Shown here piece by piece: positions 8,069-15,593 of a stretch of DNA of 64,000 nucleotides. Location: assembly GCF_035984655.1 (NCBI RefSeq), contig NZ_JAXCHT010000022.1, positions 16,806-80,805 of the forward strand, read 5' to 3'. The position numbers and the translations under genes are program-made. Positions within the stretch are counted from its first letter, which is position 1. Each line of letters begins with the position of its first letter. Source of the DNA: Actimicrobium sp035984655 (GTDB taxonomy: Bacteria; Pseudomonadota; Gammaproteobacteria; Burkholderiales; Burkholderiaceae_D). The notes beneath the pieces are model-generated. The model was not told the origin of the DNA. It saw only the letters and a list, made by a program, of their open reading frames with translations, and ran no database searches.

Positions 8069-9250
8069 TCAGGCCAGCCGGTTTCCCGCTTGCGGATAAC
8101 TCGCCGCGCCGAAGGGTTCGGCACGCGTCGCCGATCCGAACAATGGCCCGGCCGCTTGCTCGCTCTGCGGTGCATTCAGCGTCGATACCACCCGATTGCG
8201 TCCGGCCAGCTTGCCCTGGTAGAGCAGTGCATCGGCGCGCGTGATGGCTTCCGTCATGCTGTTGCCGTGCTGCCAGCTCGACACACCGAGCGTCATGGTT
8301 ACCGTGATCGCTGGTGCTGCTTGCGCCGCAATGGCGAGTGCCGCAACTTTTTCCCGGATGCGTTCTGCCACCAGCACGGCGCCCGCCAGGTCGGTATTGG
8401 GCAACAGGATCAGAAATTCTTCACCGCCCCAGCGTGCCGCACAGTCCTGACTGCGGATCGATTGCGTGATCGCCTTGCTCACCGTAACCAGCACCCGATC
8501 ACCGCCATCGTGGCCCCAGCGATCATTGATCGTCTTGAAGTGATCAATATCGCAGATGATCACGGCCAGGCCATGCGGATGGCGCAATTGCTGATTGGCT
8601 TCGTAATTCGCCATCTCCGTCATGTAACGGCGATTGAACAGTTCCGTCAGCGGATCGGTGGTCGCCATCAGGTTCAGGCGATTCTGGGTGTCGACGATGG
8701 TGCGGTAGTAGTAGAACGAGAGATAGCCGAACATGCAAAACACGGCGGTGATGTTGAAATACCGCAGCGCCGTCAAGGCGCCGGGCTGGAGCGGTTCGAG
8801 TGGTGCCAACACGGTTGTGACCACATTCAGGCCGACATAAAAAATCCACAAGCCGAACACCGCGGCAACCGATCGCCAGGTCCTGGTATTGGAGATGAAC
8901 ATGGTCGGGATGAACATCAACAAGTAATAATGGAAACCGCTTTCCCAGCCGGCCAGCACGGTGCCGATTGCCGCATGAATCGGACTTTCCAGCCAGATCA
9001 TCAGTATCGCCAGGCCATTTTTGCGCTGTGACAGAAAGCGCCAGGCACAGGCGTACATCGCCAGCGCAATCGCGCTGATCCAGGCCTGGATGGGTGATCC
9101 GATCACGTAGAAGAGGATGAAAAAGAGGCAGTCGATCAGCGCTGCAATCTGGATGCATCGCTTGATGACAATCCAGAAGGAGCGCTTTTTTGCGTCGTGC
9201 AGCAGCGGATTGGTGCGTGTATGTGGATGGCTTTTTGCATGCGCTGCCAT
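8069..9250 (-). CDS. membrane-bound diguanylate cyclase (GGDEF)
   Basis: The 393-residue protein has six or so hydrophobic segments in residues 30-190, followed by a GGDEF domain that makes cyclic di-GMP from two GTP. The active-site loop is WGGEEF, and the inhibitory-site motif RSQD lies five residues before it, so product inhibition is likely. DPLTELFNRRYM and CDIDHFKTINDRWGHDGGD are further domain landmarks. A proline/alanine tail of about 40 residues follows. No sensory domain is recognisable beyond the membrane region. The gene is transcribed from a promoter between the subtilase terminator and 9250. Confidence 0.92.
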   Translation of the reverse strand: MAAHAKSHPHTRTNPLLHDAKKRSFWIVIKRCIQIAALIDCLFFILFYVIGSPIQAWISAIALAMYACAWRFLSQRKNGLAILMIWLESPIHAAIGTVLAGWESGFHYYLLMFIPTMFISNTRTWRSVAAVFGLWIFYVGLNVVTTVLAPLEPLQPGALTALRYFNITAVFCMFGYLSFYYYRTIVDTQNRLNLMATTDPLTELFNRRYMTEMANYEANQQLRHPHGLAVIICDIDHFKTINDRWGHDGGDRVLVTVSKAITQSIRSQDCAARWGGEEFLILLPNTDLAGAVLVAERIREKVAALAIAAQAAPAITVTMTLGVSSWQHGNSMTEAITRADALLYQGKLAGRNRVVSTLNAPQSEQAAGPLFGSATRAEPFGAASYPQAGNRLA

Positions 9251-9362
9251 GATGTGCCCACCCGGAAGTATTGGTTCTTGAAATTTCCCGACGACAACCT
9301 AAGTATCACCGGGAAATTTGCGGTGCGCAACACTTTAAGTTGCGACTTGTCAGATACCAACA

Positions 9363-9391
9363 ATAAAAATGGGCACCCCCCGTGTGCCCAT
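9363..9391 (-). terminator. intrinsic terminator after the subtilase gene
   Basis: On the minus strand an 8-base perfect stem (9384-9391 with 9369-9376, seven-base loop) is followed by a T-rich run including five consecutive T. It lies about 33 bases past the subtilase stop codon and ends the three-gene protease cluster, insulating the GGDEF gene. Confidence 0.8.
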
Positions 9392-9423
9392 TGCAAAACA
9401 TCCGATCCGGGTTTGGCGTAGGG

Positions 9424-11373
9424 CTACCAGCCCGGCCGCCCAAAGCCATAGCCGTACGGCAGGCCCTGTTGCAGATTGCCGAGATAGGGTGGCAAAAATC
9501 CGCCATACGGCCCGGCAAATCCGGCCGACATCGTTTGCATTCCCATCATCGACTGTCCCGGTTGCGCCGACATCATTTGCGGTTGGGCCGCCCCGGAGAA
9601 AGCCCGCTGGATCAGACCGGATGGCATGCCCATTGGCGCTTGCAATCCCACTGCGATCAGTACGTCGGGCAAGCCGAATCCGGTGCGGCTGGGATCACCC
9701 AGATTGATTGGGTGCGAACTGGCCTTGATAATCTGGAACAGCCGGTCCACCCGCTCCGGTCCGCGCGCCTTGAAGGCATTCTGGAAGTCCGGATGGTGCG
9801 CCAGCGTCAAGGCAGCCAGACCAGTCACGTGCGGTGTCGCCATCGAGGTGCCATCCCATGCGGCGAAGTTATTGCCGGGCACCGACGAGGTAATCGCCAC
9901 GCCTGGGGCGCACACGGCAATCTGCGGACCGAAGCAGGTGAACTTCGGCGAGAAAAAGCCGTTGGCGTCGACCATCTGGGTCAAGGTCTGGGCGTGGTAG
10001 CTATCCTGCGGAAACTCGCCCAGTCGCCCGATCGCGGCGACCGCCAGCACATTCGGGGACGAGGCCGGGTACTGCACTTCGCCGCTGGAATTGCCGGCAG
10101 CGACGATACAGGCGATGCCGGCGCGTTTGGCGCGCAGGATTTGCTGCTCCAGCGCTTCCGACGGCGCCGCGCCACCGAGGCTGAGGTTGACCACATCGAT
10201 TTGCTTCTCGATGCAGTATTCCAGCGCGTCGATTAACTGGCTGAATTGCCCGCCCGGGAACAGTTTGCAGGCGTGCACCTCGGCGTCGGGGGCGAAACCG
10301 CGCACGCCGAACGCATTGTCGGAACCGCAAATGATGCCGGCACAATGCGATCCGTGCGACACGGTATCGTCGCTCCAGCCGTCCGGGTTGGTTTTCTTGT
10401 TGATGACATCGAAGCCAAAGCGGATTTTTTTCAGATCTTCATGGCTGGTGGCGGCGCCGGAATCGATGATGGCGATGCGCACGCCCTGGCCGCGATACTG
10501 GTTGGGCAACTGATCCAGTCGCATGGCTTTCTGCCCCCAGCCATACACCTGGTTCTGCGGGAAATTCGCCAGGGCCGGCCAGTCTGCCAGCGGACGCAAT
10601 CCCACCACGTTGGGTTCGTCGGTGCGGATGTCCGGGTCGGTTTGATAAAAGCTCCAGTAGTCGGTCTTGGGCTTGACGTACAACCCACGGATGGTCTGGG
10701 GTGTTTCGCCAAACAGGGACAGGTTGACCTGGCCGCGCGCGTCGGTGGTGCCGGTCGCGGGGATCATGCTGCCGAACAGATAGACGGCCGCATCCGCCAC
10801 CGGCGCATCGTCGCGTCCCAGTACGGTGACGCTGATGTCCAGCGATTGGCCGCTGGTCGGGGCCGACCACGACACCATCATCGGTTGCAGCGGCATGCTG
10901 TCGCCGAGCGTCAGCGGATGATCGCGCTCCACGATCAGGCGGCCCTGGGCCTGCTGATGCAGCACGGTGGCTTTCTGGTCGGTCATGCGCGCCACCAGCA
11001 CGCCGGGCGATTCGCTCATGCCGTCGGCCAGTACGCCGATGATGTTTTTCGGTCCGACCGTGTCGATGACTTCGATATCCGGACTGGAGCGCAGGGTGTC
11101 CTCGATGACGTTCAATGCCAGCGGTTGCAGGCCCATCGCCTGCATGCCCGGTACGCGTCGGGGCGATATCAGGAACTGCCCTTTTCGCGCTGACAGGGTA
11201 TGTTTGCTCGACGCGCCGGGTGACAGGGCTTGTCCGCCGCCCGGGGCGGCCGCACTGCGTGCGCTGCGCGGGTCTGCCGCGCTGGCTGGCGCGCCATTGC
11301 TGCGGGCGGAAGACGACGACGGTCCGGGCGATTCGGATAAAGACGGATTGGGTGATTCAGGGTTCTTGGCCAT
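9424..11373 (-). CDS. subtilisin-like serine protease (S8) with prodomain-like N-terminus
   Basis: The 649-residue product carries the full S8 triad: Asp in IAIIDSGAATSHED, His in SHGSHCAGI and Ser in GTSMATPHVTGLAAL. The first 70 residues are disordered and rich in Ser, Pro and Ala, with no Sec signal. A segment QFLISPRR to VERDHPLTLGD looks like an I9-type prodomain and resembles the separate small protein encoded just upstream. A beta-rich region with DARGQVNLSLFGETP follows, then the protease. The C-terminus is Gly/Tyr/Pro-rich (GLPYGYGFGRPGW). The start at 11373 has AGAGGA upstream and lies inside the end of the small gene, so translation is probably coupled. Substrate and location are unknown. 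Confidence 0.9.
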   Translation of the reverse strand: MAKNPESPNPSLSESPGPSSSSARSNGAPASAADPRSARSAAAPGGGQALSPGASSKHTLSARKGQFLISPRRVPGMQAMGLQPLALNVIEDTLRSSPDIEVIDTVGPKNIIGVLADGMSESPGVLVARMTDQKATVLHQQAQGRLIVERDHPLTLGDSMPLQPMMVSWSAPTSGQSLDISVTVLGRDDAPVADAAVYLFGSMIPATGTTDARGQVNLSLFGETPQTIRGLYVKPKTDYWSFYQTDPDIRTDEPNVVGLRPLADWPALANFPQNQVYGWGQKAMRLDQLPNQYRGQGVRIAIIDSGAATSHEDLKKIRFGFDVINKKTNPDGWSDDTVSHGSHCAGIICGSDNAFGVRGFAPDAEVHACKLFPGGQFSQLIDALEYCIEKQIDVVNLSLGGAAPSEALEQQILRAKRAGIACIVAAGNSSGEVQYPASSPNVLAVAAIGRLGEFPQDSYHAQTLTQMVDANGFFSPKFTCFGPQIAVCAPGVAITSSVPGNNFAAWDGTSMATPHVTGLAALTLAHHPDFQNAFKARGPERVDRLFQIIKASSHPINLGDPSRTGFGLPDVLIAVGLQAPMGMPSGLIQRAFSGAAQPQMMSAQPGQSMMGMQTMSAGFAGPYGGFLPPYLGNLQQGLPYGYGFGRPGW

Positions 11374-11665
11374 GTTGGTTTTCCTCTGCGACCGGTACGC
11401 CACTCGCGTCGCCGAAGAGCGAGAGCGGACGGTCAGGTTCAATTTTTAAAGGGCTCGATTGACGGAATTGCTGCTCCAGTGCGACCGCCTTCTCAGGGGT
11501 CAATGTAACGACCACGGTGTGCGGTTGATTGCGCGGGCCAATTGTTTCGGCCACGCCGATCTCGGGGTCGGCACTGGCGGCACGGATGAATTCGGCAAGA
11601 CTGGCAGAATCATTCGAGCTGATCAGATAGCGGCCGGATTCCGCTGTGGGTGGAGTGGTTGGCAT
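11357..11665 (-). CDS. free-standing prodomain/inhibitor-like protein
   Basis: The 102-residue product lines up with the N-terminal prodomain-like region of the adjacent protease. Both have a YLIS or FLIS strand, a helix, SADPEIGVAETIGPRN versus SSPDIEVIDTVGPKN, a strand ending in an EKAVALEQQ or QKATVLHQQ helix, and EPDRPLSLFGD versus ERDHPLTLGD. Stand-alone relatives of subtilase prodomains (I9 family) are known to act as protease inhibitors or folding chaperones. I infer such a role here. AGGAG precedes the ATG, and the gene overlaps the protease start by 17 bases. The homology is read by eye; no search was done. Confidence 0.75.
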   Translation of the reverse strand: MPTTPPTAESGRYLISSNDSASLAEFIRAASADPEIGVAETIGPRNQPHTVVVTLTPEKAVALEQQFRQSSPLKIEPDRPLSLFGDASGVPVAEENQHGQEP

Positions 11666-11680
11666 AGGTCGTTCTCCTGG

Positions 11681-11722
11681 AAAAATGCCAGGCTTCCCGA
11701 AAACGGCGTCGGGAAGCCTGGC
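11681..11722 (-). terminator. strong hairpin with T run between repeat-protein and inhibitor genes
   Basis: A 14-base perfect inverted repeat (11687-11700 with 11709-11722, eight-base loop) is followed on the minus strand by five T. It lies between the stop of the repeat-protein gene and the start of the prodomain-like gene. This is the form of an intrinsic terminator or attenuator. It would let the first gene be made in excess of the inhibitor and protease, and it may also protect the 3' end of the first message. Confidence 0.8.
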
Positions 11723-11743
11723 GATCTCGTCAGACCACGTGGG

Positions 11744-13063
11744 TCAATGCAGGAACTGGCCGCCGTAGCCGGCCGCCGATGGTTGCTGGCCCGCCTGATA
11801 CATCGGGAAGGCGCTATTTTGCTGCTGCAGCGCCTGCTGCTGGGCCGCCTGCTGTTGTTGCTGTTGGGCATAGGCTGCGGCGACAGGATCGGCATTGAAT
11901 GGCAGCATCCGGCCAAATTGCCCAGCGATGCCGCCGATGCTGCTGCCCAGGCCGGCATTGCCGAACGCGCCGCCGATCATGCCGCCCAGTGGCCGACCGA
12001 CCTGACCGAGCAGGTTGCCGAAGAAACCTTGCGGTGCAAGTTGCGACTGCTGTGCTTGCTGAGCCTGCTGTGCCAGTTGTGCCTGGACTGCCTGCTGTGC
12101 ATAGGCTTCGGCGACGGGGTCGGCATCGAAGGGCAGGATGCGGCCAAGCTGGCCAGCCCAGCCGCCAATGGTGCTGCCCAGCCCGGCGTTGCCGAATGCG
12201 CCGCCAATGGCGCCACCCAGCGGGCGCCCGACCTGGCCGAGCAAATTGCCGAAGAAGCCTTGTGGCGCCAGTTGCGCCTGTTGCTGTGCCAACTGTTGTT
12301 GCTGTTGTTGCTGCGCTAACTGTGCCTGAACGGCTTGCTGTGCATAGGCTTCAGCGACCGGATCGGCATTGAACGGCAGGATGCGGCCGATCTGTCCGGC
12401 GATCCCGCCCAGCGTGCTGCCCAGGCCGGCGTTGCCGAAGGCGCCACCAATTGCGCCACCCAGCGGCCTGCCGAGCTGGCCGATCAGATTGCCGAAGAAG
12501 CCTTGTGGCGCCAGCTGCGCCTGTTGCTGGGCCAACTGCTGTTGCTGCTGTTGCTGCTGTTGCTGCTGTTGCTGCTGTTGCGCCAGTTGTGCCTGCACTG
12601 CCTGTTGTGCATAGGCTTCCGCGACCGGGTCAGCGTTGAATGGCAGGATGCGGCCCAGTTGGCCGGCCCAGCTGCCGATGGTGCTGCCCAGGCCAGCGTT
12701 GCCCAAGGCGCCGCCGATCGCGCCACCCAGTGGCCGACCCACCTGGCCCAACAGATTTCCGAAGAAGCCTTGCGGGGCAAGTTGCGCCTGCTGTTGCGCC
12801 AGTTGCGCCTGCATCGCCTGTTGTGCATACGCTTGCGCGACCGGATCGGCGTTGAAGGGAAGGATCGAGCCGCCAATGCCGCCGGCGACCTGTCCGATTT
12901 GTGAGCCGAGACGCGAATTGCCAAATATTCCGCCGATGCCGCGTCCGATCAGACCGCCGAGTGGCGCGCCGAGCAGGCCGCCAAAGAAACCTTGCGGGGC
13001 AAGTTGCGGACCATAGCTGGCCGCCGCCAGATCGTAGGGATTAGCTGATTGATATTCGTTCAT
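11744..13063 (-). CDS. five-repeat glycine-zipper protein with glutamine linkers
   Basis: The 439-residue product is almost entirely five tandem repeats beginning at residues 21, 95, 184, 265 and 342. Each starts LAPQGFFG, continues through a glycine-rich amphipathic stretch (RPLGGAIGGAFGNAGLGST), then LPFNADPVAEAYAQQA, and ends in a variable glutamine-rich linker. The longest pure glutamine run is 15. Many GxxxG spacings suggest helix packing or membrane contact. No signal peptide is visible. The start at 13063 has AAGGA upstream; a longer frame to 13333 lacks such support. The gene precedes the prodomain-like and protease genes on the same strand. I do not recognise a family. It could be a protease substrate, structural filament or multi-peptide precursor. 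Confidence 0.8.
   Translation of the reverse strand: MNEYQSANPYDLAAASYGPQLAPQGFFGGLLGAPLGGLIGRGIGGIFGNSRLGSQIGQVAGGIGGSILPFNADPVAQAYAQQAMQAQLAQQQAQLAPQGFFGNLLGQVGRPLGGAIGGALGNAGLGSTIGSWAGQLGRILPFNADPVAEAYAQQAVQAQLAQQQQQQQQQQQQQQQLAQQQAQLAPQGFFGNLIGQLGRPLGGAIGGAFGNAGLGSTLGGIAGQIGRILPFNADPVAEAYAQQAVQAQLAQQQQQQQLAQQQAQLAPQGFFGNLLGQVGRPLGGAIGGAFGNAGLGSTIGGWAGQLGRILPFDADPVAEAYAQQAVQAQLAQQAQQAQQSQLAPQGFFGNLLGQVGRPLGGMIGGAFGNAGLGSSIGGIAGQFGRMLPFNADPVAAAYAQQQQQQAAQQQALQQQNSAFPMYQAGQQPSAAGYGGQFLH
11858..13003 (-). repeat. five tandem coding repeats of about 75-90 codons
   Basis: The repeats correspond to residues 21-94, 95-183, 184-264, 265-341 and the first part of 342-439 of the glycine-zipper protein. 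Cores of about 60 residues are highly alike; length differences come from the glutamine linkers. A trinucleotide-rich tract (CTG/TTG on the plus strand) spans about 12536-12580 and encodes 15 glutamines. Repeats 2 to 4 are closest to each other, which suggests recent duplication or ongoing conversion. Confidence 0.9.
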
Positions 13064-13482
13064 GACAGTGTCCTTGTTGAATAGTTGTGGGCGATACCCG
13101 GCCACCGGACGCGCCGAACAGCCTTTGAAGGAGGGGGGCGTGAATCCGATGAATCGGGTTTTCAAATGGATGGTGCTCTTGCCGAATGGAGCGCATGCTG
13201 GGTCCTTGAATGCGCCTTGAAGCAGGCCACAGGTCACCCGGCCAAACCCGTCACATACCTCGTAACCTGGGTCACCTTGAACCTGCCGAAGCAGAGTAGT
13301 TGGCACACCAGCCATTTTCAACCCTGCTCTCACGGAGTTTGTTTCAGCTCAATCGTGATGCCAATCATGCAACGCGCGGGTTTTGGCGTTGCAATGACTG
13401 CGTTCAACACCGAATGCAAGCCGTCATGTTTTCGTGATTTGGTTTACACTCGGGCGGCACAAAAATCCCGGAGAATCGCGCA
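13064..13482. other. divergent promoter region of repeat protein and apbC
   Basis: About 420 bases separate the repeat-protein gene (minus) from the Mrp/ApbC gene (plus). Open frames crossing it look unconvincing and have no family likeness. The region should hold the promoters of both the protease cluster and the formate dehydrogenase island. I see no hairpin with a T run and no recognisable riboswitch. Confidence 0.5.
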
Positions 13483-14571
13483 ATGAGCATTACCGCAGAA
13501 GCAGTAAAAGCAGTCCTCGCCACGGTCATCGACAGCAACACCGGCAAGGACCTCGTGGTCGGAAAATGCGTGCGCAACATCCAGCTCGACGGCGCTGACG
13601 TGGCGTTCGATGTGGAGCTGGGTTACCCCGCCAAAAGCCAGATCGACGGCATCCGCAGGGCCGCCATCGCGGCGGTGCGGCAATTGCCGGGCATCGGCAA
13701 TGTCAGCGCCAATGTGTATTCCAAAATCATTGCCCACACCGCACAGCGCGGCGTCAAGCTGATGGCCAAAGTGAAAAACATCATCGCGGTGGCCTCCGGC
13801 AAGGGCGGCGTCGGCAAGTCCACCACGGCGGTCAATCTGGCGCTGGCGCTGGCGGCCGAAGGCGCCCAGGTCGGCATTCTGGATGCCGACATTTACGGCC
13901 CGTCGCAGCCGATGATGATGGGTATTTCGGGACGTCCCGAAACCATCGACGGCAAGACCATGGAGCCGATGGAAAACCACGGCCTGCAGGTGTCCTCGAT
14001 CGGCTTCATGATCGACCCGGACGAACCGATGGTCTGGCGCGGTCCGATCGTCACGCAGGCATTGCAGCAATTGCTGGACCAGACCAACTGGCGTGACCTC
14101 GATTACCTGATCGTCGACATGCCGCCAGGTACCGGTGACATCCAGCTGACGCTGTCGCAAAAGGTGCCGGTGACCGGCGCCGTGATCGTCACCACGCCGC
14201 AGGATATCGCGCTGCTCGATGCGCGCAAGGGCCTGAAGATGTTCGAGAAAGTCGACATTCCGATCCTCGGCATCGTCGAAAACATGAGCACGCATATCTG
14301 TTCCAATTGCGGTCATGCCGAAGCGATTTTCGGCCATGGCGGCGGTGAAAAAATGTGTGCCGAATATGGCGTCGATTTCCTTGGCGCGCTGCCCCTGACG
14401 ATGTCGATTCGCGAGCAGACCGATGCCGGCATGCCAACCGTGGTGGCCGATCCGGATGGCCCGGTGGCGGCGATCTACCGCAGCATCGCACGCAAGATTG
14501 CAGTCAAGATTGCCGACAAGGCCAAGGACATGTCAGGCAAGTTCCCGAGCATCGTCATCAAGAACGACTGA
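13483..14571 (+). CDS. apbC: Mrp/ApbC-type iron-sulfur cluster carrier ATPase
   Basis: The 362-residue product is a Mrp/NBP35-type P-loop ATPase that carries iron-sulfur clusters to target proteins. It has an N-terminal MIP18-like (DUF59) domain (residues 1-90), the deviant Walker A GKGGVGKST, the DADIYGPSQP motif, VDMPPGTGD, and the CxxC cluster-binding pair in HICSNCGH. Length is typical. The DUF3305 gene starts one base after its stop. The position at the head of a formate dehydrogenase island suggests it supplies clusters to the many Fe-S proteins that follow. Confidence 0.95.
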   Translation: MSITAEAVKAVLATVIDSNTGKDLVVGKCVRNIQLDGADVAFDVELGYPAKSQIDGIRRAAIAAVRQLPGIGNVSANVYSKIIAHTAQRGVKLMAKVKNIIAVASGKGGVGKSTTAVNLALALAAEGAQVGILDADIYGPSQPMMMGISGRPETIDGKTMEPMENHGLQVSSIGFMIDPDEPMVWRGPIVTQALQQLLDQTNWRDLDYLIVDMPPGTGDIQLTLSQKVPVTGAVIVTTPQDIALLDARKGLKMFEKVDIPILGIVENMSTHICSNCGHAEAIFGHGGGEKMCAEYGVDFLGALPLTMSIREQTDAGMPTVVADPDGPVAAIYRSIARKIAVKIADKAKDMSGKFPSIVIKND

Positions 14572-14572
14572 C

Positions 14573-15082
14573 ATGGAAACCGATGCGCTTCACGTCGGTG
14601 TCGTGATGCAACGCGTGCGCTTGAACAACCGCTGGCAGTCGCATCAATGGCAGCCGCTGGAAATCCTGCACGAGGTGCCCGCGGGGCAACGCTGCCTGCG
14701 CGCCGACAACGATGAGGTGCGCTGGCTGTTCGGTGGCTTCGAGGTCCGGCTGTTTTCCGATGAGGCGGAAGGGTACTACCTGAACATCAGTTCGCCGACG
14801 CCGTGCTGGTTCATCATGTGGCGCCCGGAGGACATCGACGGCGTCGAGATTGCGGTGCCGAAGACCGTCACGCTGTCCTATCATGAAGGCGCGCGCTTGA
14901 TGGATGGAGGAGAAAAAGTCGACACGATTGCGGCGTCGCCCGAGATCATCGAGCGCCTCACCGCATTCGTGAAAACCTATTACGTGCCGGAGCAAAAGCG
15001 CAAGCGGCGCAAGCCGTCGTTCGAGGGCGGCGCGGCGGTCGCACAGATGGCGCGTGACGAAGGGAGCGGACGTGGCAGCTGA
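14573..15082 (+). CDS. DUF3305 protein of the formate dehydrogenase island
   Basis: This 169-residue protein matches the DUF3305 pattern: HVGVVMQRVRLNNRWQSHQW near the start, then GFEVRLFSDEAEGYYLNISS and CWFIMWRPED, with a basic tail (PEQKRKRRK). DUF3305 genes occur next to DUF3306 and formate dehydrogenase genes in many proteobacteria, and an assembly or maturation role is usually presumed but unproven. The ATG at 14573 sits right after the apbC stop. The end overlaps the next gene. Confidence 0.85.
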   Translation: METDALHVGVVMQRVRLNNRWQSHQWQPLEILHEVPAGQRCLRADNDEVRWLFGGFEVRLFSDEAEGYYLNISSPTPCWFIMWRPEDIDGVEIAVPKTVTLSYHEGARLMDGGEKVDTIAASPEIIERLTAFVKTYYVPEQKRKRRKPSFEGGAAVAQMARDEGSGRGS

Positions 15083-15593
15083 CGAGTTCTTTGCGCGCTG
15101 GGCCAGAAAACCCCCGACGGCAGAGCCCATCGCCGCCGAGGTCGAGCCGGCCGAGGCATTGCCGCCACCGACGCTCGACGATGCTGCCGCGCTGACGCTG
15201 GCATCCGACTTCAAGCCCTTCCTGGCGCACGGCGTGGACGAATCGGTGAAACGGTTGGCGCTGAAGAAGCTGTTTTCCGATCCGCTGTTCAACGTCATGG
15301 ATGGACTCGACACCTATATCGAAGATTTCAACAGTTTCGTGCCGATGACTGCCGAGATGGTGGCCGCACTGAACCACGGCAAGCTGCTGCTCAATCCGCT
15401 GGCGCATCTGGAGGCGCCGTTGATGGAATTGCTGCAGATGCCGCCGGTCGACACCGCGCCCGACCAACCGGTCGAGACGGCGCCGCCGGAAACCCAGACT
15501 GAAGAACCTGTGCCGCTGACGGCACCCGACTCACCCGCAATCGACATCGAAGATCGGCAACCCCATCTTGACGACCCAATTCAAAGTCTGTAA
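15072..15593 (+). CDS. DUF3306 protein of the formate dehydrogenase island
   Basis: The 173-residue product has the DUF3306 landmarks FFARWARK at the N-terminus and FKPFLAHGVDESVKRLALKK LFSDPLFNVMDGLDTYIEDF in the core (given here in two parts), then an acidic proline-rich tail. I favour the GTG at 15072, which has GGGAG upstream, over a GTG at 15054. The gene overlaps both neighbours by a few bases, so it is translationally embedded in the operon. Its function is unknown; presence with DUF3305 and the ferredoxin gene suggests a role in formate dehydrogenase maturation. Confidence 0.83.
   Translation: MAADEFFARWARKPPTAEPIAAEVEPAEALPPPTLDDAAALTLASDFKPFLAHGVDESVKRLALKKLFSDPLFNVMDGLDTYIEDFNSFVPMTAEMVAALNHGKLLLNPLAHLEAPLMELLQMPPVDTAPDQPVETAPPETQTEEPVPLTAPDSPAIDIEDRQPHLDDPIQSL

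Noticed and set aside
11858..13003. Possible CRISPR or non-coding repeat array
   Set aside because: The repeats are long, divergent at the third codon position and fully in frame; they encode the glycine-zipper protein.
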